The notes: a model not told the origin generated them from the letters alone. A DNA stretch of 22,551 nucleotides from a bacterium (GCA_013152165.1 JAADGY010000029.1:894-23444); one strand, 5' to 3'; counted from the stretch's first letter, positions 1 through 8,555 are shown. Numbers and translations: made by a program.

Positions 1-79
1 TGCCGCCCCGGCTAAATGCCCAGCCTGCCTGCACCCGCAATCATATTTTCAATTAAAAGAAAACAATTATTAAGCTCTT

Positions 80-226
80 TTAATCTTTTAATTTCAGCCC
101 CTTATCCATCAAAGCCGTCCATCTATCCATCGCTGGCTTCCAGTCTAAATTAGATTAAGGATACACCGCTTTTGCCGCCTCTTTTTTCAACCATTCTTTT
201 GTTTTTAGACCCTGGACAAAAACCAT
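80..226 (-). pseudogene. possible decayed C-terminal gene fragment, minus strand
   Basis: Read on the minus strand from an ATG at 226-224, one frame gives a protein-like stretch (ending KKEAAKAVYP), then TAA at 157-155, then in the same frame a second protein-like stretch (SNLDWKPAMDRWTALMDKG and a few more residues) ending at TAA 82-80. The amphipathic, Lys- and Trp-containing composition looks like the C-terminus of a real protein interrupted by one stop. I do not recognise the family, and a chance open frame is possible because the stretch is only 49 codons. Confidence 0.2.
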
Positions 227-238
227 TAAACTAAAAAC

Positions 239-1135
239 ATGCACCAACACTGCCACCCCCGGCCTGATCGGGAGCACAACATCAAAATAGCTCTTTTTCT
301 AAACCTAGGCTTTACTATTATCGAGGTAATCGGCGGCCTTTGGACCAACAGTTTAGCCATTCTTTCCGACGCCCTCCATGACTTAGGCGACAGCATCGCC
401 TTGATCGCTTCCTGGATAGCCGAAAAAAAGGCCAAAAAGCCGGCCGATGCCAAACGAACCTATGGTTATCAGCGCCTATCCCTGTTCGCCGCCTTGTTCG
501 CCGCCTTTATCCTGCTCTTTGGTTCCTTGTTTATCCTCTCCCAAGCTGTTTCCCGGATTCTCAACCCCGAGCACTCCAAAGCCGGCGGCATGATCGGCTT
601 AGCTCTTGTCGGCATCCTAATAAACGGTTTGGGTATGTGGCGGCTTAAGCGCGGCCAGTCTCAAAACGAAAAAATACTTTCTTGGCATCTTTTTGAAGAT
701 GTCCTTGGCTGGTCAGTCATTTTAATCGGCGGCATCATTATTTATTTCTGGGACAACCACTTAATCGACCCGATCATGACCATCGGTTTTACCATCTTTA
801 TATTATGGGGCGTTATCCGCAACCTAAGGGGCACCCTTAACATTTTTATGCAGGGCGTCCCCCAGCATATTAATATAAAAAAGGTTAAAAAAGCCTTGTT
901 AAAGATTAAACAAGTCAAAAACATCCATGATATTCACATCTGGTCGCTTGAAGGCGAAACCGACATCTTCAGCGGCCACATAGTAGTGGATGAAGACCTT
1001 TGGCGCCAGCCAGACAAGCTAGACAAGATTAAAAAACAAATAAAAAACATCCTAGCCAATCACCACCTTGAGCACTCGACCATCGAGCTGGAAGGCCGAT
1101 GCTGTTCCGGCATCGACTGCCGCCAAACTGGCTGA
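239..1135 (+). CDS. cation diffusion facilitator (CzcD/ZitB-like metal efflux transporter)
   Basis: Inner-membrane exporter that, by family knowledge, exchanges Zn2+ or a similar divalent cation for protons. The 298-residue length fits the family. Transmembrane segment 2 carries the metal site H47-x3-D51 within SLAILSDALHDLGDS, segment 5 carries H150-x3-D154, and the cytoplasmic C-terminal domain shows IHDIHIWSL (229-237). The N-terminus is His/Cys-rich (MHQHCH) and the C-terminus has C288, C289 and C294, which could add metal ligands. The usual Glu of the YGYxRxE motif before segment 3 is replaced by Ser81. The ATG at 239 lacks a Shine-Dalgarno sequence, and TAAACT lies 6 bases before it. 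It ends in TGA and is separated from rpoB by a promoter, so it is probably its own transcription unit. Exact metal is unknown. Confidence 0.9.
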   Translation: MHQHCHPRPDREHNIKIALFLNLGFTIIEVIGGLWTNSLAILSDALHDLGDSIALIASWIAEKKAKKPADAKRTYGYQRLSLFAALFAAFILLFGSLFILSQAVSRILNPEHSKAGGMIGLALVGILINGLGMWRLKRGQSQNEKILSWHLFEDVLGWSVILIGGIIIYFWDNHLIDPIMTIGFTIFILWGVIRNLRGTLNIFMQGVPQHINIKKVKKALLKIKQVKNIHDIHIWSLEGETDIFSGHIVVDEDLWRQPDKLDKIKKQIKNILANHHLEHSTIELEGRCCSGIDCRQTG

Positions 1136-1203
1136 CGATCATGCCGCCGCCGCTATCTGCCCAAACCAAAATCAACCGGTTTTTACGCCTGTTGCTTAAG
1201 TTT

Positions 1204-1231
1204 TTGACTTTCTTGATTTTTATGCTATAAT
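1204..1231 (+). promoter_or_regulatory. rpoB promoter, sigma70 type with extended -10
   Basis: TTGACT (1204-1209) is followed after 16 bases by a perfect TATAAT (1226-1231) preceded by TGC (1223-1225), an extended -10. The predicted transcription start is about 1237-1239, giving a leader of roughly 67 bases before rpoB. This is the best promoter seen in the window and would drive rpoB-rpoC and probably rpsL-rpsG. Confidence 0.75.
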
Positions 1232-1243
1232 GGCCAATGTTAA

Positions 1244-1270
1244 GCCGGTCATGGCACCGGTATTTTTTTT
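1244..1270 (+). terminator. hairpin plus T-run in the rpoB leader (possible attenuator)
   Basis: CCGGT (1245-1249) pairs with ACCGG (1256-1260) around a 6-base loop, with a possible outer G-U pair, followed by TATTTTTTTT (1261-1270). It lies just downstream of the predicted start of the rpoB transcript, so it would form in the first 30 or so bases of that RNA. The stem is short, so it may be an early attenuator, a 5' stabilising hairpin, or the terminator of the upstream transporter gene. Function is inferred. Confidence 0.45.
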
Positions 1271-1304
1271 GCTTTAAACAACTTAATCAGGGAACAAAAT
1301 ATTT

Positions 1305-4300
1305 ATGGTCAAATCCAGCATTAACCCCAAAGACAGAGTTTTTTTAAGCCGTAAAACCACTGTTCTGCCCGAACTGGATTTAAAACAAAACACCCGCCAA
1401 TCTTTTCAATGGTTTATCGACCAGGGCATTCAGGAAAAACTAACCGAAGTTTCGCCAATCATCGACTACACCGGCAAAAACTGGGAGATTCACTTTGGCA
1501 ACTACCGCCTCGGCAAGCCGAAATACACCCCCGAAGAAGCCCTGGAAAAAGACACTACCTATGAAGTGCCTTTATGGGTTAAAACCACCCTTGTCAACAA
1601 AAAAACCGGTAAAAAAGTTACTCAAGAGCTTTTCTTTGGCAATCTGCCTTACATAACCCCCAAAGCTACTTTTATTATCTCTGGCGTTGAGCGGGCCATC
1701 ATCAATCAGCTGGTAAGATCCCCCGGCGTTTACCTGTCCCAAGAAGAAGACATCTCCACTCGCCACATTACCTATAGTGCTGAGATCCGCCCGATAAGAG
1801 GCACTTGGTTGGAATTTATTATTACCAATCAAGACACTCTTTTGGTTCGAGTCGACCGCCGGCGCAAAATGCCGGCGACTTTATTTTTACGCTGTTTAGG
1901 CTTAAGCACCAATGACCAAATTTTAGATTTTTATAAAAACCTGCCGGCCGAAACCCTCCAAATCATCAGAAACACCCTGTCAATCGACCCGACCAATTCA
2001 TACGAAGAAGCCCTGATTCATTATTTCCAAGAAATGCGCCCCGGTGAACCGGTCATCCTGGCCAACGCCATTCAATCGTTCAAGCGCACCTATTTTTCCA
2101 CCGAAGCCTATTATATGGGCCGGGTAGGCCGGTACAAACTTAACAAGCGCTTAGGCTTAGACATTCCAAACACCCCCGAAAACTGGGCCTTAACCGAAAA
2201 GGATGTTTTTGAAACCCTAAAACGCCTGGCTCTTTTATACGCCGGCCAGGAAAAGGTCGATGACATTGACCATTTAGGCAATCGCCGGCTTCGATCAGTC
2301 GGCGAGCTTTTGACCGAAGGCCCGATAAGAATCGGCCTTATCCGCATGGAGCGGGCCATTAAAGAAAGAATGAGTTTGACTTCTCCTAACGACGACGCCT
2401 CGCCGTCCAACCTAGTCAACTCCCGGCCTTTGTTTATGGCCATAAACGAATTCTTCCGCTTAAGCCGCTTATCGACCTTAGTTGATCAAACCAATCCCTT
2501 ATCCGAACTGGACAACATTCGCCGGGTCACCGTCTTAGGCGCCGGCGGCATCACCCGCGAAAGAGCTTCTTTTTCGATTCGCGATGTCCACACTTCTCAA
2601 TACTCGCGCATCTGTCCGGTTCGCACTCCCGAAGGCCCCAACGTTGGCTTGGTTGTTTACTTGGCCCTTTATGCCAAAGTCGATGAATACGGCTTTCTAT
2701 TAGCGCCTTATCGCCGGGTAGTCAAACAAAAAGTCAACGGCAGGATAAAGATGAAGATCACCGATGAAATCGTTTATCTTGACACCATCGAAGAAGAAAA
2801 CTACCACATCACCCACAGTGAAGTCAACATCGACGAAAACGGCTACATAACCGATAAATTAGTGCCCTTGCGCTACAAAGGCAAATTTCTTGAAGGCTCG
2901 GTTTATGAAGTTGACTTCATCGACACCGCCGGCAAGCAGGTTGTTGGCGCTTCGGCTTCCCTTATCCCCTTCCTTCAGCATGATGAAGCCACCCGGGCTT
3001 TAATGGGCTCGCATATGCAGTGCCAAGCCGTACCTTTGGTTATTCCGGAAGCTCCGATCGTTGGCACCGGTATGGAAAAGGATTTAGCCATCCAAAGCCA
3101 AGCCGTCATTCTGGCCAACAACCCCGGCAAAGTTGAGTACGTCGACGGCGATAAAGTAGTTGTTAAAATCAACCGGAAAAAATCCCAAAAACCGCCGGCT
3201 AACTCCGGCAATATTAAACAAATCGGCGACCGTGAAATCTATTATCTAGACCAATTCAAAAAAACCACCCAAAGAACCTGTTTTAGCCATCGGCCGGTTG
3301 TCAACGTCGGCGATCACATCAAGCCCGGCCAGCTTATTGCTGACGGCCCGGCCTGCGACAACGGCGAATTAGCTTTAGGTAAAAACTTAACCATCGCCTA
3401 CTGTTCTTATGACGGCTTAGGCTATGAAGATGCCTTTGTCATATCCGATAAATTAATCAAAGACGACACTTTTACCTCTATAACCATCGAAGAATATGAA
3501 GCCGACGTCGTCGATACCCAGCTTGGGCCTGAAGAATTAACCAGGGACATTCCCAACGTAGCCGAACGCGACTTAAAAAACTTAGCCGAAGACGGCATCA
3601 TCGTCATCGGCGCTGAAGTCGGCCCCAATGATATCTTAGTTGGCAAAATCGCCCCCAAAGGCGAATCAGAGCTTTCCGCCGAGGAAAGGCTTTTGCGGGC
3701 CATCTTTGGTGAAAAAGCCCGTGAAGTTAGAGACACCAGCCTGCGCATGCCTCACGGTGAACGCGGCATCGTCATCGGTGTCCGCATCCTCGATCGTAAA
3801 AAAGGCGACGAGCTTGACCCCGGTGTTTTAAAACGGGTCATCGTCAAAGTTGCCCAATTAAGAAAAATCGCTGTCGGTGACAAGCTGGCCGGCCGCCACG
3901 GCAACAAAGGTGTTATCTCTAAAATCGTGCCGGCTGAAGATATGCCGTTTATGGAAGACGGCACCCCGGTAGACATCATCCTTGACCCCCTAGCCGTTCT
4001 AAAACGTATGAACCTGGGCCAAATTCATGAAACCATGTTGGGCATGGCCGGCGCCATCCAAGGGAAAACCTACGCTAAACCGACTTTCGAAAAGGTCAAA
4101 GAAACCATCATCGAACAAGAGCTCAAAAAATCCGGCTATCCAGTCTCCGGCAAAGTTAATTTATTCGATGGCCGAACCGGCGAACCGCTCCACAGTAAAG
4201 TCTTGGTCGGTAAAGCCTACATCCTTAAGCTGATTCACATGGTCGAGGATAAAGTTCATGCCCGCTCCATCGGCCCTTACTCATTGGTTACACAACAGCC

Positions 4301-4814
4301 TCTTGGCGGCAAGGCCCAAATGGGCGGCCAAAGAGTTGGAGAAATGGAAGTTTGGGCTTTGGAAGCTCACCGAGCCGCCCATGTCTTGCAGGAAATGCTG
4401 ACCATTAAATCCGATGATGTCTATGGCCGGGCCAAAGCTTATGAAGCCATCATCAAAGGCGTCGACATCCCAGCCGCCACTGTGCCTGAATCATTCAAAG
4501 TCTTAATGAAGGAGCTTAATAGCTTGGCCTTAAACGTTACTCCTATCCAAGGCATGGCTGTTGAAGAAGACGAAGACAAAGACAGCAAGGATGATATTAT
4601 CTCGGTTTTAAGCCAGCAGATCCAAGCCAATCATCCAGCCGATGACAAGCCGGAAGAGCCGCCTCAAGATCAGCCTTCCCAAGAAGAAGCCGCCCAGCCA
4701 GCCAAACCAGCCGATAAACATCAATCAAAAGCTTCTGATTCTGATAATTCTGACAACTCCGACTCTGATCAGTCAACCGCTAAATTACCAGATTCACCTA
4801 AAAAGGACGCCTAA
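1305..4814 (+). CDS. rpoB: DNA-directed RNA polymerase beta subunit
   Basis: Beta subunit of the core RNA polymerase, forming one side of the active-site cleft with RpoC. At 1169 residues it is close to the compact Gram-positive size. Visible landmarks are the SPGVYLSQ region, the rifampicin region (L386-L411, containing DQTNPLSEL), TPEGPNVGLV after it, and the catalytic-side block GDKLAGRHGNKGVISKI. The C-terminal core block ends near SLALNV, after which about 83 residues (1087-1169) form an acidic, Ser/Asp/Gln-rich tail not seen in the usual protein. The rifampicin pocket carries T391, N404 and T409 where E. coli has Q513, H526 and S531. A Shine-Dalgarno-like AGGGA lies 11 bases before the ATG. 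rpoC follows 3 bases after the stop. Confidence 0.99.
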   Translation: MVKSSINPKDRVFLSRKTTVLPELDLKQNTRQSFQWFIDQGIQEKLTEVSPIIDYTGKNWEIHFGNYRLGKPKYTPEEALEKDTTYEVPLWVKTTLVNKKTGKKVTQELFFGNLPYITPKATFIISGVERAIINQLVRSPGVYLSQEEDISTRHITYSAEIRPIRGTWLEFIITNQDTLLVRVDRRRKMPATLFLRCLGLSTNDQILDFYKNLPAETLQIIRNTLSIDPTNSYEEALIHYFQEMRPGEPVILANAIQSFKRTYFSTEAYYMGRVGRYKLNKRLGLDIPNTPENWALTEKDVFETLKRLALLYAGQEKVDDIDHLGNRRLRSVGELLTEGPIRIGLIRMERAIKERMSLTSPNDDASPSNLVNSRPLFMAINEFFRLSRLSTLVDQTNPLSELDNIRRVTVLGAGGITRERASFSIRDVHTSQYSRICPVRTPEGPNVGLVVYLALYAKVDEYGFLLAPYRRVVKQKVNGRIKMKITDEIVYLDTIEEENYHITHSEVNIDENGYITDKLVPLRYKGKFLEGSVYEVDFIDTAGKQVVGASASLIPFLQHDEATRALMGSHMQCQAVPLVIPEAPIVGTGMEKDLAIQSQAVILANNPGKVEYVDGDKVVVKINRKKSQKPPANSGNIKQIGDREIYYLDQFKKTTQRTCFSHRPVVNVGDHIKPGQLIADGPACDNGELALGKNLTIAYCSYDGLGYEDAFVISDKLIKDDTFTSITIEEYEADVVDTQLGPEELTRDIPNVAERDLKNLAEDGIIVIGAEVGPNDILVGKIAPKGESELSAEERLLRAIFGEKAREVRDTSLRMPHGERGIVIGVRILDRKKGDELDPGVLKRVIVKVAQLRKIAVGDKLAGRHGNKGVISKIVPAEDMPFMEDGTPVDIILDPLAVLKRMNLGQIHETMLGMAGAIQGKTYAKPTFEKVKETIIEQELKKSGYPVSGKVNLFDGRTGEPLHSKVLVGKAYILKLIHMVEDKVHARSIGPYSLVTQQPLGGKAQMGGQRVGEMEVWALEAHRAAHVLQEMLTIKSDDVYGRAKAYEAIIKGVDIPAATVPESFKVLMKELNSLALNVTPIQGMAVEEDEDKDSKDDIISVLSQQIQANHPADDKPEEPPQDQPSQEEAAQPAKPADKHQSKASDSDNSDNSDSDQSTAKLPDSPKKDA

Positions 4815-4817
4815 GAT

Positions 4818-7800
4818 ATGAAGGCCAAATCAAAACACATCGACAACTTTAGATTAATTGACTTTAAGGGCCTTAAGCTAAGCTTGGCTTCGCCCGACAT
4901 AATCCTGGATTGGTCATACGGCGAAGTTAAAAAAGCCGAAACCATTAACTATCGGACCTTAAAGCCTGAAAAAGACGGCCTGTTTTGTGAAAGAATCTTT
5001 GGCCCGACCAAAGACTATGAATGCTACTGCGGCAAATACCGCCACTACCGCAACAAAGGCGTTGTCTGCGATCGCTGCGGCGTTGAAGTCACCAGCCGCA
5101 AAGTCAGGCGGGAGCGCATGGGCCATATCACCTTGGCGGCCCCGGTCGCCCATATTTGGTTTTTTAAAACCACCCATTCGCATCTAGCCCTGCTTCTTGA
5201 TGTCTCGGCCAAAGCCCTTGAATCAGTCATTTATTTGGCCGCCTATCTAGTTTTATCCATCGATGAAGAAAAAAGAAAACACAACCTAAACAGCATCAAG
5301 GACAAAATCAAGCATCTGCGCTTGAAAATCGAAGACAACTACAACCTCCAACTTGATGCCTTAAAAAAGAAAAAATCACAAGAAATAGCCCAAATCAAAA
5401 CCAAAATTAAAAACCAAGAACAGCAGCAGATCGTCATCCAAGAAATAAAGCACAAGTACCAGAAAAAAACCATTGCTTTAGAAAACTTAAAAAAAGAGGA
5501 CATCGCCAACTTAAAAGAACTTCACCGCAACCTGGTTAATCTTCTAAACAGCATCCAGCCCTTATCCATCCTTAACGAGGTTGAATACCTTAAGCTCCAA
5601 GAGTACGAAGTTACCGACTTTTTAACCGTTGCTACCGGGGCTGAAGCCATTCTTAAAGTCTTAGACAGAACCGACTGGCTAAAGGAGATCAAAGAAATTA
5701 ATCAAAAAATGGCCAAAAAGCGCGGATCGGTCCGCATGCGCTTAATGCGCCGCCAGCGCTTAATCAAAAAGCTTTTAGACGTTAACATCAAACCAAGCTG
5801 GATGATCTTAACCGTCCTGCCGGTTCTGCCTCCGGATTTAAGGCCGATGGTCCAATTATCCGGCGGCCGCTTTGCCTCTTCTGACTTAAACGATCTTTAT
5901 CGCCGGGTCATCAACCGCAACAACCGCCTTAAGCATCTGCTTGATCTGGGCGCTCCGGAAATCATTCTCCGCAACGAAAAAAGAATGCTCCAGCAGGCAG
6001 TCGACGCCTTAATCGACGCCACCAAAAATCAGCGCACCATTCTCCGCCGCGGCCGCCAGCCGCTTAGATCCTTATCCGACATGCTGCGGGGCAAACAAGG
6101 CCGCTTCCGCCAAAACCTTTTAGGAAAAAGGGTTGACTACTCAGGCCGGTCGGTTATTGTTGTCGGGCCGGAGCTAAACCTTAATCAATGCGGCCTGCCC
6201 AAAGAAATGGCTTTGGAAATGTTTAAGCCCTTTGTTCTCCATGAACTAATCGCCCGCGGCATCGCTCCCAACCTAAAATCGGCTAAAAATCTGCTTGAGC
6301 ACCGCATTCCCGAAGTTTATGACATATTAGAAGACGTTACTAAAAACCACCTGGTTTTGCTTAACCGGGCCCCGACTCTGCACAAACTCAGCATCCAGGC
6401 TTTTTACCCTGTTTTGGTCGAAGGCTTAGCCATAAAGCTTCATCCTTGCGTCTGCGCCGGCTTCAACGCCGACTTCGATGGCGACCAAATGGCCGTCCAC
6501 GTTCCTTTGTCAAAGGAATCTATCAAAGAATCAATCAACTTGATGCTGCCTCAGTACAACCTGCTAAAACCGGCCGAAGCCGCCCCGATCACCCTGCCAA
6601 ACAAAGAAATGGCCTTGGGCACCTACTTTTTGACCTACATCGATCCCAACCTGCCCAAATACGAACAATCAATCTTTGCCGACGACGACGAGGCTATCCT
6701 GGCTTATCGATTAGGCCAGATTAAACTTCGCCAATTGATCAAGGTTAATATAGATGGCGAAGTTGTTGAAACCAGCGTCGGCCGCCTTATCTTCAACCAA
6801 AACCTGCCCGAAAGTCTAAGATACATCAACAAAGCCGTCGGCGCCGATCAAATCAAAGAAATCGTTTCCAAAGCCATCGATATCTTATCGGCCGAGGAAA
6901 CCCGCCTGCTTATCGACAACCTTAAAGAGCTTGGTTTTTACGGAGCCACGATTTCAGGCATCTCGGTTTCAATAAGCGACAGCGTCACTCATCCAGATAA
7001 GCAAAAAATCATTGAAGCCGCCAACCAGCAGGTTATCGAAATCGAGCAAAGCTACAACGAAGGTTTAATTACCTACGAAGAAAAGCAAAGGCTGGCCAAT
7101 CAAGTTTGGATGGAAGTCACTAAAAAGCTGGCTGACATGACCTGGGCCCTCTACACTCCTGACAATCCAGTCAGGGTCAGTATCGAATCAGGCGGCTCCC
7201 GGGCCACCAAGGACCAGGTTAAGCAGATCTCGGCTATGCGCGGTTTGATCGTCGACCCCATGGGCAACATCGTTGAACTGCCGACTAAGTCTAACTTCCG
7301 CGAAGGTTTATCGGTTTTTGAGTATGTCACCTCGGTCAGAGGCGCTCGAAAAGGCTTGACCGACTCGGCCTTAAAAACCGCCGACGCCGGCTACCTTACC
7401 CGCCGTTTGGTCGACACCGCCCACGACATGATCATCCGCACCCCTGACTGCGGCACCGACGACTTTATCGACATGACCCGCCAGCCTCGAGCTAAGACCT
7501 TTGCTCAACGGCTTTTTTCCCGCACCTTGGCCCAAGATATTAAAGTCGGCCGTAAAGTCATCGCTAAAAAAGGCCAGATTCTTACTTGGGATCAAGCCGT
7601 CGCCATCGCTAGCCAAAAACAAATCACCAAAGTGCCTGTCTTCAGTCCGCTTACCTGCAAACAGCCCTATGGTGTCTGTCAAAAATGCTACGGCTTTGAC
7701 TTGTCCAATAAACAGCCGGTTGACATCGGCGCCCCGATCGGAGTTGTCGCCGCTCAATCTATCGGTGAGCCCGGCACCCAGTTAACCATGCGTGTCCGCC

Positions 7801-8555
7801 ACACCGGTGGAGTTGTCGGCATCGACGTTACCCAGGGGCTGCCAAGAGTTGAAGAATTATTCGAAGTTCGAAAGCCCAAGGTAACCGGGGTTATGGCCTC
7901 TATCGACGGTAAAGTTGTCATTAAAAAGCTCAAATCCAAAGTCATCGTCACCATCAAGCCTTTATCCAAGAACGTCGAAGAAGAGGTTTTTGAGTTTGAT
8001 GAAAGAATCAGCATCCTAGTTGACAACGGCCAGGTCGTTGTCAAAGGCACCCCCTTGACCCAAGGCAGTCTAAACGTTCGCGAGGTTCTCAAGCTTCAAG
8101 GCCGCTTAGCCGCCCAAAGATACTTGCTGGATGAAATCCAAGCTGTCTATGAATCTCAAGGCATCGGCATCCATGACAAGCACTTTGAGGTCATCATCCG
8201 CAAAATGTTTGACATGGTTCAGATCAAAGACCCAGGCGACTCCAGCTTCCTGCCTGGCGAGGTGGCTCTGCGCTATCGGGTTGATAAAATCAACGCTAAA
8301 CTGAAAAAACTGAAAAAACAGCCGATCATAAGTTATGAAGATATTGTTTTAGGCATTACTCGCATCGCCCTTAAGACTGAATCCTGGCTGTCAGCCGCCT
8401 CTTTCCAAGAGACAACCAATGTGTTGGCCAACGCCGCCTTGCAGGAAAGCGCTGACTACCTGGTTGGCCTTAAGGAGAATGTTATAATTGGAAGGTTAAT
8501 TCCGGTCACGCCTGACAGGGTCCAGGTTCCGGAGGAAGTTCTTGAAAAAGAGTAG
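4818..8555 (+). CDS. rpoC: DNA-directed RNA polymerase beta' subunit
   Basis: Beta' subunit, carrying the catalytic Mg2+ site. The N-terminal zinc site is C69, C71, C84 and C87. A Lys/Glu-rich coiled-coil-like insert fills about 152-250. The rudder and lid region contains GKRVDYSGRS (437-446), and the catalytic motif NADFDGD is at 550-556. The bridge helix has SVRGARKGL (S839 on), and the trigger loop has LTMRVRHTGG around M991-G998. The second zinc site is formed by the Cys of TPDCGT and by CKQPYGVCQKC. No large insertion lies in the trigger loop, unlike Proteobacteria. V840/R841 and R994 replace the E. coli T776/H777 and F935. AAAAGGA lies 10 bases before the ATG. It is translated directly after rpoB and ends in TAG, 2 bases before rpsL. 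Confidence 0.99.
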   Translation: MKAKSKHIDNFRLIDFKGLKLSLASPDIILDWSYGEVKKAETINYRTLKPEKDGLFCERIFGPTKDYECYCGKYRHYRNKGVVCDRCGVEVTSRKVRRERMGHITLAAPVAHIWFFKTTHSHLALLLDVSAKALESVIYLAAYLVLSIDEEKRKHNLNSIKDKIKHLRLKIEDNYNLQLDALKKKKSQEIAQIKTKIKNQEQQQIVIQEIKHKYQKKTIALENLKKEDIANLKELHRNLVNLLNSIQPLSILNEVEYLKLQEYEVTDFLTVATGAEAILKVLDRTDWLKEIKEINQKMAKKRGSVRMRLMRRQRLIKKLLDVNIKPSWMILTVLPVLPPDLRPMVQLSGGRFASSDLNDLYRRVINRNNRLKHLLDLGAPEIILRNEKRMLQQAVDALIDATKNQRTILRRGRQPLRSLSDMLRGKQGRFRQNLLGKRVDYSGRSVIVVGPELNLNQCGLPKEMALEMFKPFVLHELIARGIAPNLKSAKNLLEHRIPEVYDILEDVTKNHLVLLNRAPTLHKLSIQAFYPVLVEGLAIKLHPCVCAGFNADFDGDQMAVHVPLSKESIKESINLMLPQYNLLKPAEAAPITLPNKEMALGTYFLTYIDPNLPKYEQSIFADDDEAILAYRLGQIKLRQLIKVNIDGEVVETSVGRLIFNQNLPESLRYINKAVGADQIKEIVSKAIDILSAEETRLLIDNLKELGFYGATISGISVSISDSVTHPDKQKIIEAANQQVIEIEQSYNEGLITYEEKQRLANQVWMEVTKKLADMTWALYTPDNPVRVSIESGGSRATKDQVKQISAMRGLIVDPMGNIVELPTKSNFREGLSVFEYVTSVRGARKGLTDSALKTADAGYLTRRLVDTAHDMIIRTPDCGTDDFIDMTRQPRAKTFAQRLFSRTLAQDIKVGRKVIAKKGQILTWDQAVAIASQKQITKVPVFSPLTCKQPYGVCQKCYGFDLSNKQPVDIGAPIGVVAAQSIGEPGTQLTMRVRHTGGVVGIDVTQGLPRVEELFEVRKPKVTGVMASIDGKVVIKKLKSKVIVTIKPLSKNVEEEVFEFDERISILVDNGQVVVKGTPLTQGSLNVREVLKLQGRLAAQRYLLDEIQAVYESQGIGIHDKHFEVIIRKMFDMVQIKDPGDSSFLPGEVALRYRVDKINAKLKKLKKQPIISYEDIVLGITRIALKTESWLSAASFQETTNVLANAALQESADYLVGLKENVIIGRLIPVTPDRVQVPEEVLEKE
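8480..8488 (+). promoter_or_regulatory. candidate extended -10 box inside the rpoC 3' end
   Basis: TGTTATAAT at 8480-8488 is an exact extended -10 consensus about 70 bases before the rpsL start. I see no convincing -35 at 15-18 bases upstream, and the bases encode the conserved NVIIGRL region of RpoC, so coding constraint may explain it. It could give rpsL-rpsG extra transcription. Confidence 0.25.

Noticed and set aside
5271..5567. Intein or mobile insertion in rpoC
   Set aside because: The extra segment has no splicing or endonuclease motifs, is helical and Lys/Glu-rich, and sits where Actinobacteria have a natural insert.
7371..7757. 128-residue open frame on the minus strand inside rpoC
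   Set aside because: It is a shadow of strongly conserved RpoC coding sequence, with no family-like features and no start signal.
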